Part shown: positions 1-8,482 of the stretch, piece after piece
Position numbering within the stretch: position 1 is the first letter of the stretch
How the letters are laid out: each line of letters begins with the position of its first letter
Assembly: GCA_964566175.1 (NCBI GenBank)
Contig: CAZMHU010000018.1
Location: 1-39,058 of the forward strand
Source of the DNA: SIG589 sp964566175
Lineage (GTDB): Bacteria > Bacillota > Clostridia > Oscillospirales > Acutalibacteraceae
Length of the DNA: 39,058 nt
Direction of reading: 5' to 3'
Position numbers and translations under genes: made by a program
The notes under the pieces: generated by a model
What the model saw: the letters and a program-made list of their open reading frames with translations, nothing else
The model's database searches: none
What the model was told of the DNA's origin: nothing

Positions 1-76
1 ATTGTTTTGAGGTTACACCGCATTTTCTAAAATACTTCCTTATTCACCCGGAGCAATGTTCACCTTGCTTTTTTCT

Positions 77-1930
77 TTAAAACTTTTTGTCATAAAGCAG
101 TGCCGCAATCAGCACGACAAAGCACGAACCGATGTTGTGGACAAGCGCACCAGTAGTAGGTGTGAGCAGACCCGCCACCGAGAGAATAACTCCTATTATA
201 TTTATGACCATTGAAAGCGTTATACTGAATTTGATAGTCCGAACCGTTGCAACCGACAGCCGCTTTAAATACGGCAGTCGTGATATATCATCGCCCATAA
301 GAGCAATATCTGCCGCCTCAACCGCTATATCACTTCCCGTTTTGCCCATTGCAACGCCTATATCGGCTGTTTTGAGTGCGGGAGCGTCGTTGACGCCGTC
401 GCCAACCATACAAACGGTTTTGCCCTCGGTTTTAAGTTCGCTCACACCTGCGACCTTTTCTTCCGGCATGAGTTCCGCACAAACTTTTTCAATGCCGACT
501 TTGCCCGCAAAATAATCTGCGGCAAGGCGGCTGTCGCCCGTGAGCAACACGCCCTCAACACCGATATTTTTGAGTTCCGATACCGTATGAGCGGCAGAAC
601 TGCGAAGTTTATCGGAAAGAGCAATCACCCCGACCGACGTTCCGTTTTCGGCAACTATGACCAGTGCTTTGCCCAAAAAACGCAATTCTTCCGTTTTTTT
701 CTTTTCATCTTCGCCGAGTTCTATTCCGTTATCCGCAAGATATTTTTCGTTGCCGCAAAGAATATTTTTCCCAAAGCAAACGCCGCAAACTCCCCTGCCC
801 GCCGACATTTTAAAATCTTCACATTCCCCTGTTTCAATGGCTTTTTCTTTCGCAAATGCCACAATAGCCTTTCCGAGCGGATGCTCGCTTTTGGACTCAC
901 AGCAGGCTGCTGACGCCAATATTTTTTCCACATCACGCCCGCCAAACGGTACAACATCACACACTTCCAATATGCCGTGCGTCAGTGTTCCGGTTTTGTC
1001 AAACGCCACAGTATCTACCGCACTCATCTTTTCAAGTGCCTCACCCGATTTTATAACAACGCCCTTCTTTGCCGCCTGTCCGACTGCCGCCATAATCGCA
1101 GTCGGCGTGGCAAGCACCAAAGCGCAGGGACAAAAAACAACCAAAACCGTTACGGCACGGGTAATATCATGCGTTATAATCCACGTTATTACGGCGATAA
1201 AAAGTGCCGCCGGAACGAGGAAACTAGCCGCTTTATCGGCTGTTCTTGCCATCGGCGCTTTTTTATCTTCAGCCTGTTTTACCATTTCTATCAAACGGTT
1301 TAGCGAACTGTCCGCTCCGACACGCGTTGCCTTTATATCTATCGCCCCGAAACAGTTGAGCGTGCCGCAATAAACCTCGTCACCCGCCGCTTTGTCGACC
1401 GGCAGTGACTCTCCCGTCATAATCGATTGGTCAACCGTGGTTTCACCGTTTACTATAATTCCGTCAACCGCAATTTTCTCCCCGGGCAGAATACGTATTA
1501 TATCGCCGCTACACACCTCTTTTGCGGATATTATTTCTTCACCGCCGTCCGTGAGTCGGCGTGCCGTTACCGGTGCCAGTTCTATGAGTTCGCGAAGTCC
1601 CTTTTTTGCACGGTCGGTTGTAAAATCCTCAAGCAACTCGCCTATCGCCATTATAAAGGCAACCTCACCCGCCGCAAACAAATCGTCAATCGCGACAGCC
1701 GCTATCATTGCGATTGCGATAAGCAGTGACGAGGATATTTTGCCGATGCCCTTCTCTCGTACCAATTTTTTTGCCGCTCCGCAAAATAGCGGCAGGCCGC
1801 TTATTATAACCGTCACCCACGCGGAATCTATCGGCAGTTTTTCGCCGAAAAGAAGGCTTAAAATCAAAAACACTCCCGACACACAGGTCATCGGCAAACC
1901 CTCAAAAAACTCAGTCATCTTCTTTAGCAT
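77..1930 (-). CDS. Heavy-metal-translocating P1B-type ATPase
   Basis: Membrane pump that moves a transition-metal cation at the cost of ATP, probably outward. Seen in the 617-residue protein: helices begin almost at the N-terminus with no HMA metal-binding domain; actuator TGES at about 172-175; CPC at 267-269 in the metal-path helix; DKTGTLT with the phosphorylated Asp at 311; SEHPLGKA near 345; hinge GDGVNDAPAL near 510; HNIGS in the last helix pair. Family knowledge: CPC plus HN..S pumps include CadA/ZosA/CtpC-like proteins moving Zn, Cd or Mn, so the substrate stays open. Start: an in-frame TTG at 1945 would lie inside the SD; the ATG at 1930 has GGAGGA seven bases upstream and is preferred. 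It diverges from a TetR gene, and a palindrome lies between them, so metal-responsive repression is a reasonable inference. Confidence 0.93.
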   Translation of the reverse strand: MLKKMTEFFEGLPMTCVSGVFLILSLLFGEKLPIDSAWVTVIISGLPLFCGAAKKLVREKGIGKISSSLLIAIAMIAAVAIDDLFAAGEVAFIMAIGELLEDFTTDRAKKGLRELIELAPVTARRLTDGGEEIISAKEVCSGDIIRILPGEKIAVDGIIVNGETTVDQSIMTGESLPVDKAAGDEVYCGTLNCFGAIDIKATRVGADSSLNRLIEMVKQAEDKKAPMARTADKAASFLVPAALFIAVITWIITHDITRAVTVLVVFCPCALVLATPTAIMAAVGQAAKKGVVIKSGEALEKMSAVDTVAFDKTGTLTHGILEVCDVVPFGGRDVEKILASAACCESKSEHPLGKAIVAFAKEKAIETGECEDFKMSAGRGVCGVCFGKNILCGNEKYLADNGIELGEDEKKKTEELRFLGKALVIVAENGTSVGVIALSDKLRSSAAHTVSELKNIGVEGVLLTGDSRLAADYFAGKVGIEKVCAELMPEEKVAGVSELKTEGKTVCMVGDGVNDAPALKTADIGVAMGKTGSDIAVEAADIALMGDDISRLPYLKRLSVATVRTIKFSITLSMVINIIGVILSVAGLLTPTTGALVHNIGSCFVVLIAALLYDKKF

Positions 1931-1968
1931 TTGACAGTCCTCCAAAACTGATGTATAATATGTTTATT

Positions 1969-1987
1969 ACAAAACAAACTGTTCTGT
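1969..1987. promoter_or_regulatory. Candidate TetR operator between divergent genes
   Basis: Inverted repeat ACAAAACA-AAC-TGTTCTGT: the two 8-base arms match at 7 of 8 positions. It is the only clear palindrome in the gap between the ATPase and the TetR gene and lies where the promoters of both would be. A TATTAT element for the ATPase direction lies at about 1955-1960. Operator function is inferred from position and symmetry. Confidence 0.5.
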
Positions 1988-2084
1988 ATTTGTATTATAT
2001 TATCGCAATATACACTTTTCAACATTCAAAAAAATGAAAATGTTTGTTTCGGAACAGTTTCAATATTTTGTTCGGAGGAATACT

Positions 2085-2663
2085 GTGGACAGACGTCAAA
2101 GAAAAACACGAGAGGCAATTTTTATCGCCTTCACATCACTTCTTTCAAAAAAAAATTATAACCAAATTTCGGTACAGGAAATTATTGATGCGGCAGATGT
2201 CGGCAGAACGACCTTTTACGCGCACTTTGAAACCAAGGATTTTTTGCTTAAAGAACTCTGCGAAGAACTTTTCAACCATATTATCAATACCGCAATGGGA
2301 CTGCCACACGGACATTATCACTATTCCTGCGATTACGCAAGCGACTCGGTGTTTTTACACTTGTTACACCACTTGCAGGAAAACGACCTTAATATATTGG
2401 AATTGCTGTCCTGCGAAAACAACGAAATTTTTCTCCGCTATTTCAAGAGCAACTTGAAAAAACTTATAATTTCGCAATATGCAGATGAGGGAAAACTCAA
2501 AAACTCCGTACTGCCGGAAGATTATCTTATAAACCATATTTCCTCATCGTTTGTTGAAACGGTCAGTTGGTGGATTGACCGCAAGATGAGCGAACCACCC
2601 GAAACGATAACGGAATATTTTTTGGCAACAATAGAACCGCTGTTTAAAAAGCCGAATGCTTAA
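2085..2663 (+). CDS. TetR/AcrR-family transcriptional regulator
   Basis: DNA-binding repressor of the TetR family, 192 residues. The N-terminal segment has the usual pattern, with the helix-turn-helix at about residues 29-48 (VQEIIDAADVGRTTFYAHF). The rest is a helical ligand/dimer domain with no recognisable ligand signature. Start: the frame is open from an ATG at 2034, but GTG at 2085 has GGAGG six bases upstream and the family core follows at once, so GTG is chosen. It diverges from the metal ATPase and faces the 1969-1987 palindrome, so it most likely controls the ATPase and itself. The stop codon lies in the loop of the downstream terminator. Ligand unknown; a metal or a stress signal are both possible. 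Confidence 0.88.
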   Translation: MDRRQRKTREAIFIAFTSLLSKKNYNQISVQEIIDAADVGRTTFYAHFETKDFLLKELCEELFNHIINTAMGLPHGHYHYSCDYASDSVFLHLLHHLQENDLNILELLSCENNEIFLRYFKSNLKKLIISQYADEGKLKNSVLPEDYLINHISSSFVETVSWWIDRKMSEPPETITEYFLATIEPLFKKPNA

Positions 2664-2677
2664 CGCATTCGGCTTTT
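2647..2677. terminator. Bidirectional terminator between tetR and dnaI-like gene
   Basis: A 13-bp perfect stem (AAAAGCCGAATGC / GCATTCGGCTTTT) with a five-base loop; A and T runs on both sides allow it to work in both directions. The stop codon of the TetR gene lies in the loop and the dnaI-like gene ends 8 bases beyond. Confidence 0.85.
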
Positions 2678-2684
2678 ACTTTAA

Positions 2685-3650
2685 TTATCTTATTGATGAA
2701 ATCGCTTTTTGCTGGCGAATGTCCGTTCCGAGGAACTGAAGCAGTGTGTAACCGCCGATTATTCTCGAAGAAACGCGCGGAGTGTAAACATTTCCTATTT
2801 CTTCAAGAGAAAGATTCGTACTTATTACGGTAGGAAGTTTTTTCTGCTGTCTTGTATTTATTATGTTATAAATGCAGGACTTTGAAAAACTCGTAACCAT
2901 CTCTGCGCCCAAATCGTCTATTATCAGCAAATCGCATCCGAGCAGTCCGTCTATCACAGAGGTGTCACCTTTATAAGAAAACTGCTCCGCCGCCGCCTTG
3001 TTTATTAGGTTTTGTGCGCTGCCGTATATTACGGAACAGCCGTCGTGCAGAGCCTCATTGGCTATTGCAAGCGAAAGGTGCGTCTTGCCAAGTCCGGTTT
3101 TGCCTAGCAACAACAAACTCTCCGAAGTATTTCCGACTTTAAGCGAAAACTCTTTACAACATTTTAAAACCTGTGTCATTCGTTTTTTAGGCAACAAGCC
3201 GTCATCTGTTTTGTCTGCGTAAAACGCAAGGTCGAAATTATCAAAACGGCATTCCTCTATCGGCATTTCGGACGATAATTCGCTAAAAGCAATATTTTTT
3301 GCGATTTCTTTTACACAGTTGCAAATTTTCCCGCCGACATATCCGGTATCCTCGCAAATCGGGCAGTCATACTGTACCGACGGGATTTTAATACCCGAAA
3401 GAATTCTTTTCTTTTCTTCCGAGAACGACTCACCTTTTTGCCTCAGCGTGTTTGCCTTTTCAATATTTCCCGATATTGCCGCAACAGCCGCCTGTGCTGA
3501 AATTCCGCAAAGTGCTTGTTCGATTTCATAAAGACGAGGATTTGCGGAATAAACTTCATTCTTTATGCGCTCGTACTCACGCTGTGCCTTATAGCGTCGG
3601 TCTTTTTTGATTTCAAAGGCTTTCTTATATGTATTCTCACTAAAACTCAA
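2685..3650 (-). CDS. DnaI/DnaC-like replicative helicase loader (AAA+ ATPase)
   Basis: AAA+ ATPase of the DnaC/DnaI/IstB group that loads the replicative DNA helicase. Seen in 321 residues: an N-terminal helical region; a four-cysteine zinc-binding segment near residues 95-113 (CPIC...CNC); Walker A GKTGLGKT near 183; Walker B LLIIDDLGAE near 240; a conserved STNL and an Arg-finger-like SSRI near the end. Start: TTG at 3650 with AGGTG seven bases upstream, overlapping the end of the DnaD-domain gene; no better in-frame ATG is near. Cotranscribed behind the DnaD-domain gene, the same functional pairing as B. subtilis dnaB-dnaI. An IS21 helper (IstB) is less likely because no transposase is adjacent and the zinc segment is typical of DnaI. 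Confidence 0.88.
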   Translation of the reverse strand: MSFSENTYKKAFEIKKDRRYKAQREYERIKNEVYSANPRLYEIEQALCGISAQAAVAAISGNIEKANTLRQKGESFSEEKKRILSGIKIPSVQYDCPICEDTGYVGGKICNCVKEIAKNIAFSELSSEMPIEECRFDNFDLAFYADKTDDGLLPKKRMTQVLKCCKEFSLKVGNTSESLLLLGKTGLGKTHLSLAIANEALHDGCSVIYGSAQNLINKAAAEQFSYKGDTSVIDGLLGCDLLIIDDLGAEMVTSFSKSCIYNIINTRQQKKLPTVISTNLSLEEIGNVYTPRVSSRIIGGYTLLQFLGTDIRQQKAISSIR

Positions 3651-3661
3651 ATCCTGTCACC

Positions 3662-4597
3662 TCAGTCCTGTAGGTTGTCAATAGCACCGAGCATTTTATC
3701 AAAAAGCGAAGTATCATACGCCGCCATTGTTTCGGCCTTTTTCGTGTCTGTGCGCTCATCTTTAATATCGGTGGGCGTTTTCACGCCGTCCTTGTGCCAC
3801 TTTTCGAGAATTTTTGCAATGTAAGGCATAGAAAGTTTTCCGGTGCTGTCAATACAGCGGTTATACGCTTCACGCAGCAACTCGTGCGAATATCCGCGTT
3901 CCTTGACCCACAAAAGAGCATATTCCTCTTCCCGCTTGCTCGGAAGGCGGCGGTCTATTCCGAACGCCTTGCAAACCGTGCTCCAACAAGAACGTGTGTT
4001 GTATATTTCGTTTATCTTTCTCTCGGCGGCGGCGATATCCTCAACACCGTCATCAATCCACGAAAGCGCGGTACGCTCAATATAACCGATATTGCCCTTG
4101 CCGTCGCTGATAGCAAATTCAAGCAACATCAGCAATACAGACACGCTCATGCCTTCATCGTCGTGAAGCCAAACAAGAGTGGAAGATTCACTTTGCCTTA
4201 GTGCCCTTCCGAGTTTTTGCTGTGCTTCTCGCAAGAGATATGCGATTTCCGGACTTTCGATTCCCCTACGGGCAATTTCTTCCCTTGTAGGTTTTACGGT
4301 TGCCGCACGCACGCTTTTCGGCTTTTCCGACACCGACCGTACCGCCACCGGTGTTTCTCCCTCACAGGCAAGTATTCCCGCGTCGACCCAAAACCGCAAA
4401 GCGTCTTTAACATCTGCGGCGGAAAGTGAAAGAAAATCGGCTATGCCCTCGGGCGAAATCTCTTCTGCCGAATGGCGAAAAACGCAAAGCAAAACTTTAA
4501 GTTGCACCGCACCCGCAAGTTTAATATGTTTGTCCGCAACGGCACTCGGAACAGGGAACGCACTCATAAGCGCACCAGAATTTATATAATATTTCAT
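3662..4597 (-). CDS. DnaD-domain replication initiation protein
   Basis: Primosome protein of the DnaD/DnaB (Firmicutes) type, 311 residues, acting in replication restart and helicase loading. Seen: an N-terminal winged-helix-like region (residues 1-85, LLCVFRHSAEEISPEGIADF); a variable linker; a DnaD C-terminal domain ending in the signature YIAKILEKWHKDGV near 265-280, with a YxxxIxxxW-type pattern. Start: ATG at 4603 has GGAG directly against it, whereas ATG at 4597 has the same GGAG six bases upstream, so 4597 is used. First gene of a two-gene operon with the helicase loader, behind the promoter at 4654-4682. Confidence 0.86.
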   Translation of the reverse strand: MKYYINSGALMSAFPVPSAVADKHIKLAGAVQLKVLLCVFRHSAEEISPEGIADFLSLSAADVKDALRFWVDAGILACEGETPVAVRSVSEKPKSVRAATVKPTREEIARRGIESPEIAYLLREAQQKLGRALRQSESSTLVWLHDDEGMSVSVLLMLLEFAISDGKGNIGYIERTALSWIDDGVEDIAAAERKINEIYNTRSCWSTVCKAFGIDRRLPSKREEEYALLWVKERGYSHELLREAYNRCIDSTGKLSMPYIAKILEKWHKDGVKTPTDIKDERTDTKKAETMAAYDTSLFDKMLGAIDNLQD

Positions 4598-4614
4598 ATC
4601 CATCTCCGACTGTA

Positions 4615-4632
4615 TCCGCCGAAAACGGCGGA
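4615..4632 (-). other. Short hairpin in the dnaD leader
   Basis: TCCGCCG-AAAA-CGGCGGA, a 7-bp GC-rich stem in the transcribed leader about 18 bases before the dnaD start. No U-run follows in the direction of transcription, so it is not a terminator. It may stabilise the transcript or mask the SD region; function unknown. Confidence 0.4.
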
Positions 4633-4653
4633 AATAAATATTTTCTCAAGTTT

Positions 4654-4682
4654 AATATAACATTTTTATCCCCGTTTTTCAA
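4654..4682 (-). promoter_or_regulatory. Promoter of dnaD-dnaI operon
   Basis: Sigma-A-type elements on the minus strand: TTGAAA (4677-4682), a 17-bp spacer, and TATATT (4654-4659). The start of transcription would lie near 4647, giving a leader of about 50 bases. Confidence 0.7.
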
Positions 4683-4757
4683 GCCATATATAAATATGTT
4701 CGCTCGGAATTTGCGTAAAATTAACAAAATTATCTTTTCTTTTTTACACTTCTGAGT

Positions 4758-4763
4758 TATAAT
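4758..4763 (+). promoter_or_regulatory. -10 element for galE
   Basis: Perfect TATAAT 33 bases before the galE start. The -35 position holds only T-rich sequence (TTTTCT at 17 bp), so promoter strength cannot be judged. Confidence 0.5.
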
Positions 4764-4795
4764 ACTTTAGAAGAAAAATTTTAGGAGATGTTATT

Positions 4796-5809
4796 ATGTC
4801 AGTTTTGGTAACCGGTGGCGCCGGATATATCGGAAGTCACACCTGTATTGCTATGATTGAAGCCGGATACGACGTTGTCGTTATTGACAATCTTGACAAT
4901 TCCAGCAGCGAGTCGTTAAAGCGCGTCGAAAAAATCGTCGGCAAACCGATTAAATTTTACGAAGCCGACGTTCGCGATAAGGATGCTCTTCGCAAGATAT
5001 TCACCGAGAATAAAATCGACTCGGTTATTCACTTTGCGGGACTCAAAGCGGTTGGGGAATCCTGCAAGATTCCGGTAAAATATTATGACAACAACCTCAT
5101 AAGCACACTTTATCTGCTTGAGGTTATGGAGGAATTCGGCGTTAAGCGCATTGTTTTCAGTTCTTCGGCAACCGTTTACGGCGTTGCGACCGAAATGCCC
5201 CTTACAGAGGGTATGCCGCTCGGTGCTATAAACCCCTACGGCAGAACAAAATATTTTATCGAAGAAATGCTTCGTGACCTCTACGCTTCCGATAACACTT
5301 GGTCGATAGCACTTTTGCGTTATTTCAACCCCATCGGCGCACACGAGAGCGGAACAATCGGCGAAGACCCCCGCGGCATTCCCAACAACCTTATGCCCTA
5401 TATTTCTCAGGTTGCCGTCGGCAGACTTGAAAAACTCAATGTTTTCGGAAACGATTATAACACCGTTGATGGTACAGGTGTACGTGATTACATACACGTT
5501 GTCGATTTGGCAGAGGGTCACGTTAAGGCTACCGATTGGGTACTCGAAAATACCGGTTGCGAACCTTTCAATCTCGGAACAGGCAACGGTTGCAGCGTTC
5601 TCCAACTCAAGGACGCGTTTGAGGAGGCTACCGGCGTTACAGTTCCCTATGTTATCGCTCCCCGCCGTCCAGGCGACCCCGACGAAGTTTACGCAAACGC
5701 TGAAAAAGCAAAGCGCATTCTCGGTTGGGAAGCAAAAAAGAACATCAAGCAGATGTGCGAAGATACTTGGCGCTGGCAAAGCGGAAACCCAAACGGATAT
5801 AATAAATAA
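4796..5809 (+). CDS. galE: UDP-glucose 4-epimerase
   Basis: Cytoplasmic short-chain dehydrogenase-type epimerase that interconverts UDP-glucose and UDP-galactose (Leloir pathway and cell-surface sugar supply). Seen in 337 residues, the usual length: NAD-binding TGGAGYIGS at 6-14; SSSATVYG with the catalytic Ser/Thr region near 122-128; YGRTK with catalytic Tyr148 and Lys152; RYFNPIGAH and the VRDYIHV substrate-domain motif. AGGAG lies eight bases upstream of the ATG. It appears monocistronic: the next gene has its own SD and a small hairpin lies between. Confidence 0.96.
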   Translation: MSVLVTGGAGYIGSHTCIAMIEAGYDVVVIDNLDNSSSESLKRVEKIVGKPIKFYEADVRDKDALRKIFTENKIDSVIHFAGLKAVGESCKIPVKYYDNNLISTLYLLEVMEEFGVKRIVFSSSATVYGVATEMPLTEGMPLGAINPYGRTKYFIEEMLRDLYASDNTWSIALLRYFNPIGAHESGTIGEDPRGIPNNLMPYISQVAVGRLEKLNVFGNDYNTVDGTGVRDYIHVVDLAEGHVKATDWVLENTGCEPFNLGTGNGCSVLQLKDAFEEATGVTVPYVIAPRRPGDPDEVYANAEKAKRILGWEAKKNIKQMCEDTWRWQSGNPNGYNK

Positions 5810-5818
5810 ATTACTGCG

Positions 5819-5860
5819 GTCCTCTCTGTGCGTTTGCACGGGAGGGCTCTGCTTTTAAGG
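5819..5860 (+). terminator. Possible weak terminator after galE
   Basis: GTGC-GTTT-GCAC at the core, extended outward by imperfect CCTCTCT / GGGAGGG pairing, followed after a few bases by CTTTTA. The U-run is short and offset, so this may be only a stabilising hairpin. Confidence 0.35.
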
Positions 5861-5872
5861 GGGTATTTTCTT

Positions 5873-6655
5873 ATGCAACATATTTTAGCGATCATAGCCG
5901 TAACGTTTTTTGCGGGTATGGGTGCGGGACTGGGAACAGGCTTTGCGGGTATGAGTGCCGCGGCTGTTATAAGTCCTATGCTGATAACATTTTTGGGGAT
6001 AGAGCCCTATACGGCGGTAGGTATAGCACTCGCTTCGGACGTACTTGCAAGCGCCATTTCGGCATATACATACCATAAAAACAAAAACCTTGATATCAAA
6101 AACGGACTTATAATGATGGCAAGCGTGCTCACCTTTACCGTTGTCGGTAGTTATACCGCAAGTTTTCTTCCATCTGCCACTATGGGTGGATTTTCCGTGG
6201 TTATGACCTTTCTGCTCGGTATAAAATTTATCGTTCGCCCCGTTATGACCACAAAAGACGCTATGCAGGGCATTTCCGCAAAAAAGCGCGCTTTGCAGTC
6301 ACTGATTTGCGGTATGCTTATCGGTTTTATTTGCGGTTTTGTCGGAGCGGGCGGCGGAATGATGATGTTGCTTATTTTGACAAGCGTGCTCGGATACGAA
6401 CTTAAAACGGCAGTCGGTACAAGTGTTTTCATTATGACCTTTACCGCTCTCACCGGCTCGGTTTCACACTTTATGATAGGCGATATGCCCGATTTGCTTG
6501 TTTTTTCGCTCTGTATTGTTTTCACACTTTTGTGGGCACGAATTGCCGCCGTCTTTGCTAACAAAGCAACACCTAAAACACTTAACCGCGCAACGGGAAT
6601 TATTTTGGTAATATTGGGCACTGTTATTATGGCTTTTAATATATTTTCAAAATAA
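5873..6655 (+). CDS. TauE/SafE-family membrane permease
   Basis: Predicted inner-membrane transporter of the TauE/SafE (DUF81) family, 260 residues. Members are linked to export or uptake of sulfite, sulfoacetate and other organic anions; the substrate here cannot be told. Seen: two internally similar halves with glycine-rich helices (GMGAGLGTGFAGM in the first, GFICGFVGAGGGMMML in the second), the typical family pattern, with seven or eight predicted helices. Start: the frame is open from 5828, but ATG at 5873 follows a GGGGG SD and begins directly with a membrane segment. No sulfur-metabolism genes are adjacent. Confidence 0.85.
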   Translation: MQHILAIIAVTFFAGMGAGLGTGFAGMSAAAVISPMLITFLGIEPYTAVGIALASDVLASAISAYTYHKNKNLDIKNGLIMMASVLTFTVVGSYTASFLPSATMGGFSVVMTFLLGIKFIVRPVMTTKDAMQGISAKKRALQSLICGMLIGFICGFVGAGGGMMMLLILTSVLGYELKTAVGTSVFIMTFTALTGSVSHFMIGDMPDLLVFSLCIVFTLLWARIAAVFANKATPKTLNRATGIILVILGTVIMAFNIFSK

Positions 6656-6663
6656 TATCACAC

Positions 6664-6690
6664 AAAACCGCAGGTTTTCGACAATCTTTT
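6664..6690 (+). terminator. Possible terminator after the TauE/SafE gene
   Basis: AAAACC-GCA-GGTTTT stem followed by CGACAATCTTTTT. The stem is short and the T-run is offset, so this is weakly supported. Confidence 0.35.
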
Positions 6691-6700
6691 TAATTTGCTC

Positions 6701-6729
6701 TTGTCTTTTTTAATATTTTTAGGTATAAT
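6701..6729 (+). promoter_or_regulatory. Promoter of the NifU-like/GGGtGRT operon
   Basis: TTGTCT (6701-6706), a 17-bp T-rich spacer and a perfect TATAAT (6724-6729), 33 bases before the NifU-like start codon. A strong sigma-A-type promoter by appearance. Confidence 0.75.
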
Positions 6730-6762
6730 AATTGACGGACTATAACCGAAAGGAGTTATTGT

Positions 6763-7455
6763 ATGATTTATTCAAAAGAAGTAGAAGAAATGTGTCCTGT
6801 CGCACAGGGCGTTCATCACGGTGCCGCTCCCATTCCGGAAGAAGCACTTTGGGTGAAATCGAAAGATGTTAAGGATATTTCCGGCTTTACGCACGGTATC
6901 GGTTGGTGTGCTCCCCAGCAGGGTGCTTGCAAACTTACCCTTAACGTTAAAGAGGGTATTATTGAGGAGGCTCTTGTTGAGACAATAGGCTGCTCGGGTA
7001 TGACCCACTCTGCCGCTATGGCATCGGAAATTCTTCCCGGACTTACCGTTTTGGAAGCACTCAACACCGACTTGGTTTGCGATGCTATCAACACCGCTAT
7101 GCGTGAGTTGTTCTTGCAGATTGTTTACGGACGTACACAGAGTGCATTCTCCGAAAACGGTCTTGCTGTCGGTGCGGGACTTGAAGACCTCGGAAAGGGT
7201 CTCCGTTCACAGGTCGGCACTATGTACGGCACAAGAGTAAAGGGCCCGCGCTATCTTGAAATGGCAGAAGGCTACGTTACAGGCATTGCTCTTGACGAAG
7301 AAGGTCTTATCATTGGTTACAAGTTTGTAAACCTCGGCAAGATGACCGACTTCATCAAAAAGGGTGATGACCCGAATACCGCTTGGGATAAAGCACAGGG
7401 TCAGTACGGCCGCGTTGATGACGCCGCTAAGATAATCGACCCGCGCAAAGAATAA
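6763..7455 (+). CDS. NifU/IscU-like iron-sulfur scaffold protein, clostridial GGGtGRT partner
   Basis: A 230-residue protein with the NifU_N-type fold signature GCSGMTHSAAMASEIL near residues 76-91, like the GCG(A)xxASxSxM motif of IscU/NifU scaffolds. Cysteines at 11, 49, 56, 77 and 106 could bind a cluster or metal. Family knowledge: these long NifU-like proteins are commonly annotated as Fe-S assembly scaffolds and are found next to a GGGtGRT protein in anaerobes; a defined role is not known to me. The cysteine spacing is not that of a canonical U-type scaffold, so the Fe-S role is inference. Strong SD (AAAGGAG) and its own promoter; a 15-base gap to the partner gene. Confidence 0.75.
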   Translation: MIYSKEVEEMCPVAQGVHHGAAPIPEEALWVKSKDVKDISGFTHGIGWCAPQQGACKLTLNVKEGIIEEALVETIGCSGMTHSAAMASEILPGLTVLEALNTDLVCDAINTAMRELFLQIVYGRTQSAFSENGLAVGAGLEDLGKGLRSQVGTMYGTRVKGPRYLEMAEGYVTGIALDEEGLIIGYKFVNLGKMTDFIKKGDDPNTAWDKAQGQYGRVDDAAKIIDPRKE

Positions 7456-7470
7456 AAGGAGGTAGTAACG

Positions 7471-8472
7471 ATGGCTTTATTTGAATCCTATGAGAGAAGA
7501 ATTGACAAAATAAACGAAGTTCTCGGCAGTTACGGTATCTCCTCCCTCGAAGAGGCAGAAAAGATTACCAAAGATGCCGGACTTGACATTTACAATCAGG
7601 TTAAGAAAATTCAGCCTATTTGTTTTGAAAACGCTTGCTGGGCTTACATTGTAGGCTGTGCAATCGCAATCAAAAAAGGCTGCACACGTGCCGCTGATGC
7701 CGCCGCCGCTATCGGTGAAGGCTTGCAGGCTTTCTGCATCCCCGGTTCTGTTGCCGACCAGAGAAAGGTTGGTCTCGGACACGGAAACCTCGGCAAGATG
7801 TTGCTTGAAGAGGAAACCGAATGCTTCGCATTCCTCGCAGGTCACGAGTCTTTTGCCGCAGCAGAAGGCGCTATCGGTATTGCCGAAAAGGCTAACAAGG
7901 TTCGTCAAAAGCCGCTCCGCGTTATCCTTAACGGTCTCGGAAAAGATGCCGCACAGATTATTTCACGTATAAACGGCTTTACCTATGTGGAAACCGAAAT
8001 GGATTACTACACCGGCGAAGTTAAAGAAGTTTTCCGCAAGGCATATTCAAACGGACTCCGTTCAAAGGTTAACTGCTACGGTGCTAACGACGTTCGCGAA
8101 GGCGTTGCTATCATGCACAAAGAGGGTGTTGACGTTTCCATCACAGGTAACTCGACCAACCCGACCCGCTTCCAGCACCCCGTTGCAGGTACATACAAAA
8201 AGGAATGCAACGAGCAGGGCAAAAAGTATTTCTCGGTTGCTTCGGGCGGCGGTACAGGACGTACTCTCCACCCCGACAATATGGCTGCAGGTCCTGCTTC
8301 CTACGGTATGACCGACACTATGGGCCGTATGCACTCCGACGCACAGTTTGCAGGTTCTTCCTCTGTTCCCGCTCACGTTGAGATGATGGGACTTATCGGA
8401 ATGGGCAACAACCCAATGGTTGGGGCTACCGTTGCTTGCGCTGTTGCTGTTGAAGAAGCACTGCGTGGTTAA
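7471..8472 (+). CDS. GGGtGRT-family protein of unknown function
   Basis: Recognised by its name-giving motif GGGTGRT at residues 259-265, followed by the conserved glycine-rich tail HPDNMAAGPASYGMTDTMGR and GMGNNPMVGATVACA. 333 residues, soluble, no signal peptide. The family is widespread in anaerobic Firmicutes and has no established biochemical activity. Cysteines near residues 51, 56, 63, 70 and 90 and an HGNLGKML segment suggest a metal or cofactor site, but this is inference. Cotranscribed with the NifU-like gene 15 bases upstream (SD AGGAGG), which implies that the two proteins work together, for example as target and supplier of a cluster. Confidence 0.8.
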   Translation: MALFESYERRIDKINEVLGSYGISSLEEAEKITKDAGLDIYNQVKKIQPICFENACWAYIVGCAIAIKKGCTRAADAAAAIGEGLQAFCIPGSVADQRKVGLGHGNLGKMLLEEETECFAFLAGHESFAAAEGAIGIAEKANKVRQKPLRVILNGLGKDAAQIISRINGFTYVETEMDYYTGEVKEVFRKAYSNGLRSKVNCYGANDVREGVAIMHKEGVDVSITGNSTNPTRFQHPVAGTYKKECNEQGKKYFSVASGGGTGRTLHPDNMAAGPASYGMTDTMGRMHSDAQFAGSSSVPAHVEMMGLIGMGNNPMVGATVACAVAVEEALRG

Positions 8473-8482
8473 ATAATTTTCT

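Noticed and set aside
1..76. Possible gene or terminator downstream of the metal ATPase
   Set aside because: No stem with a T-run and no open frame could be supported in the 76 bases available at the window edge.
2685..3650. IS21-type IstB helper ATPase
   Set aside because: No IstA transposase or terminal repeats nearby; the gene is in an operon with a DnaD-domain protein and has the DnaI zinc segment.
4916..5839. Open frame of 307 codons antisense to galE
   Set aside because: galE is certain on the plus strand; the antisense product has no recognisable domain.
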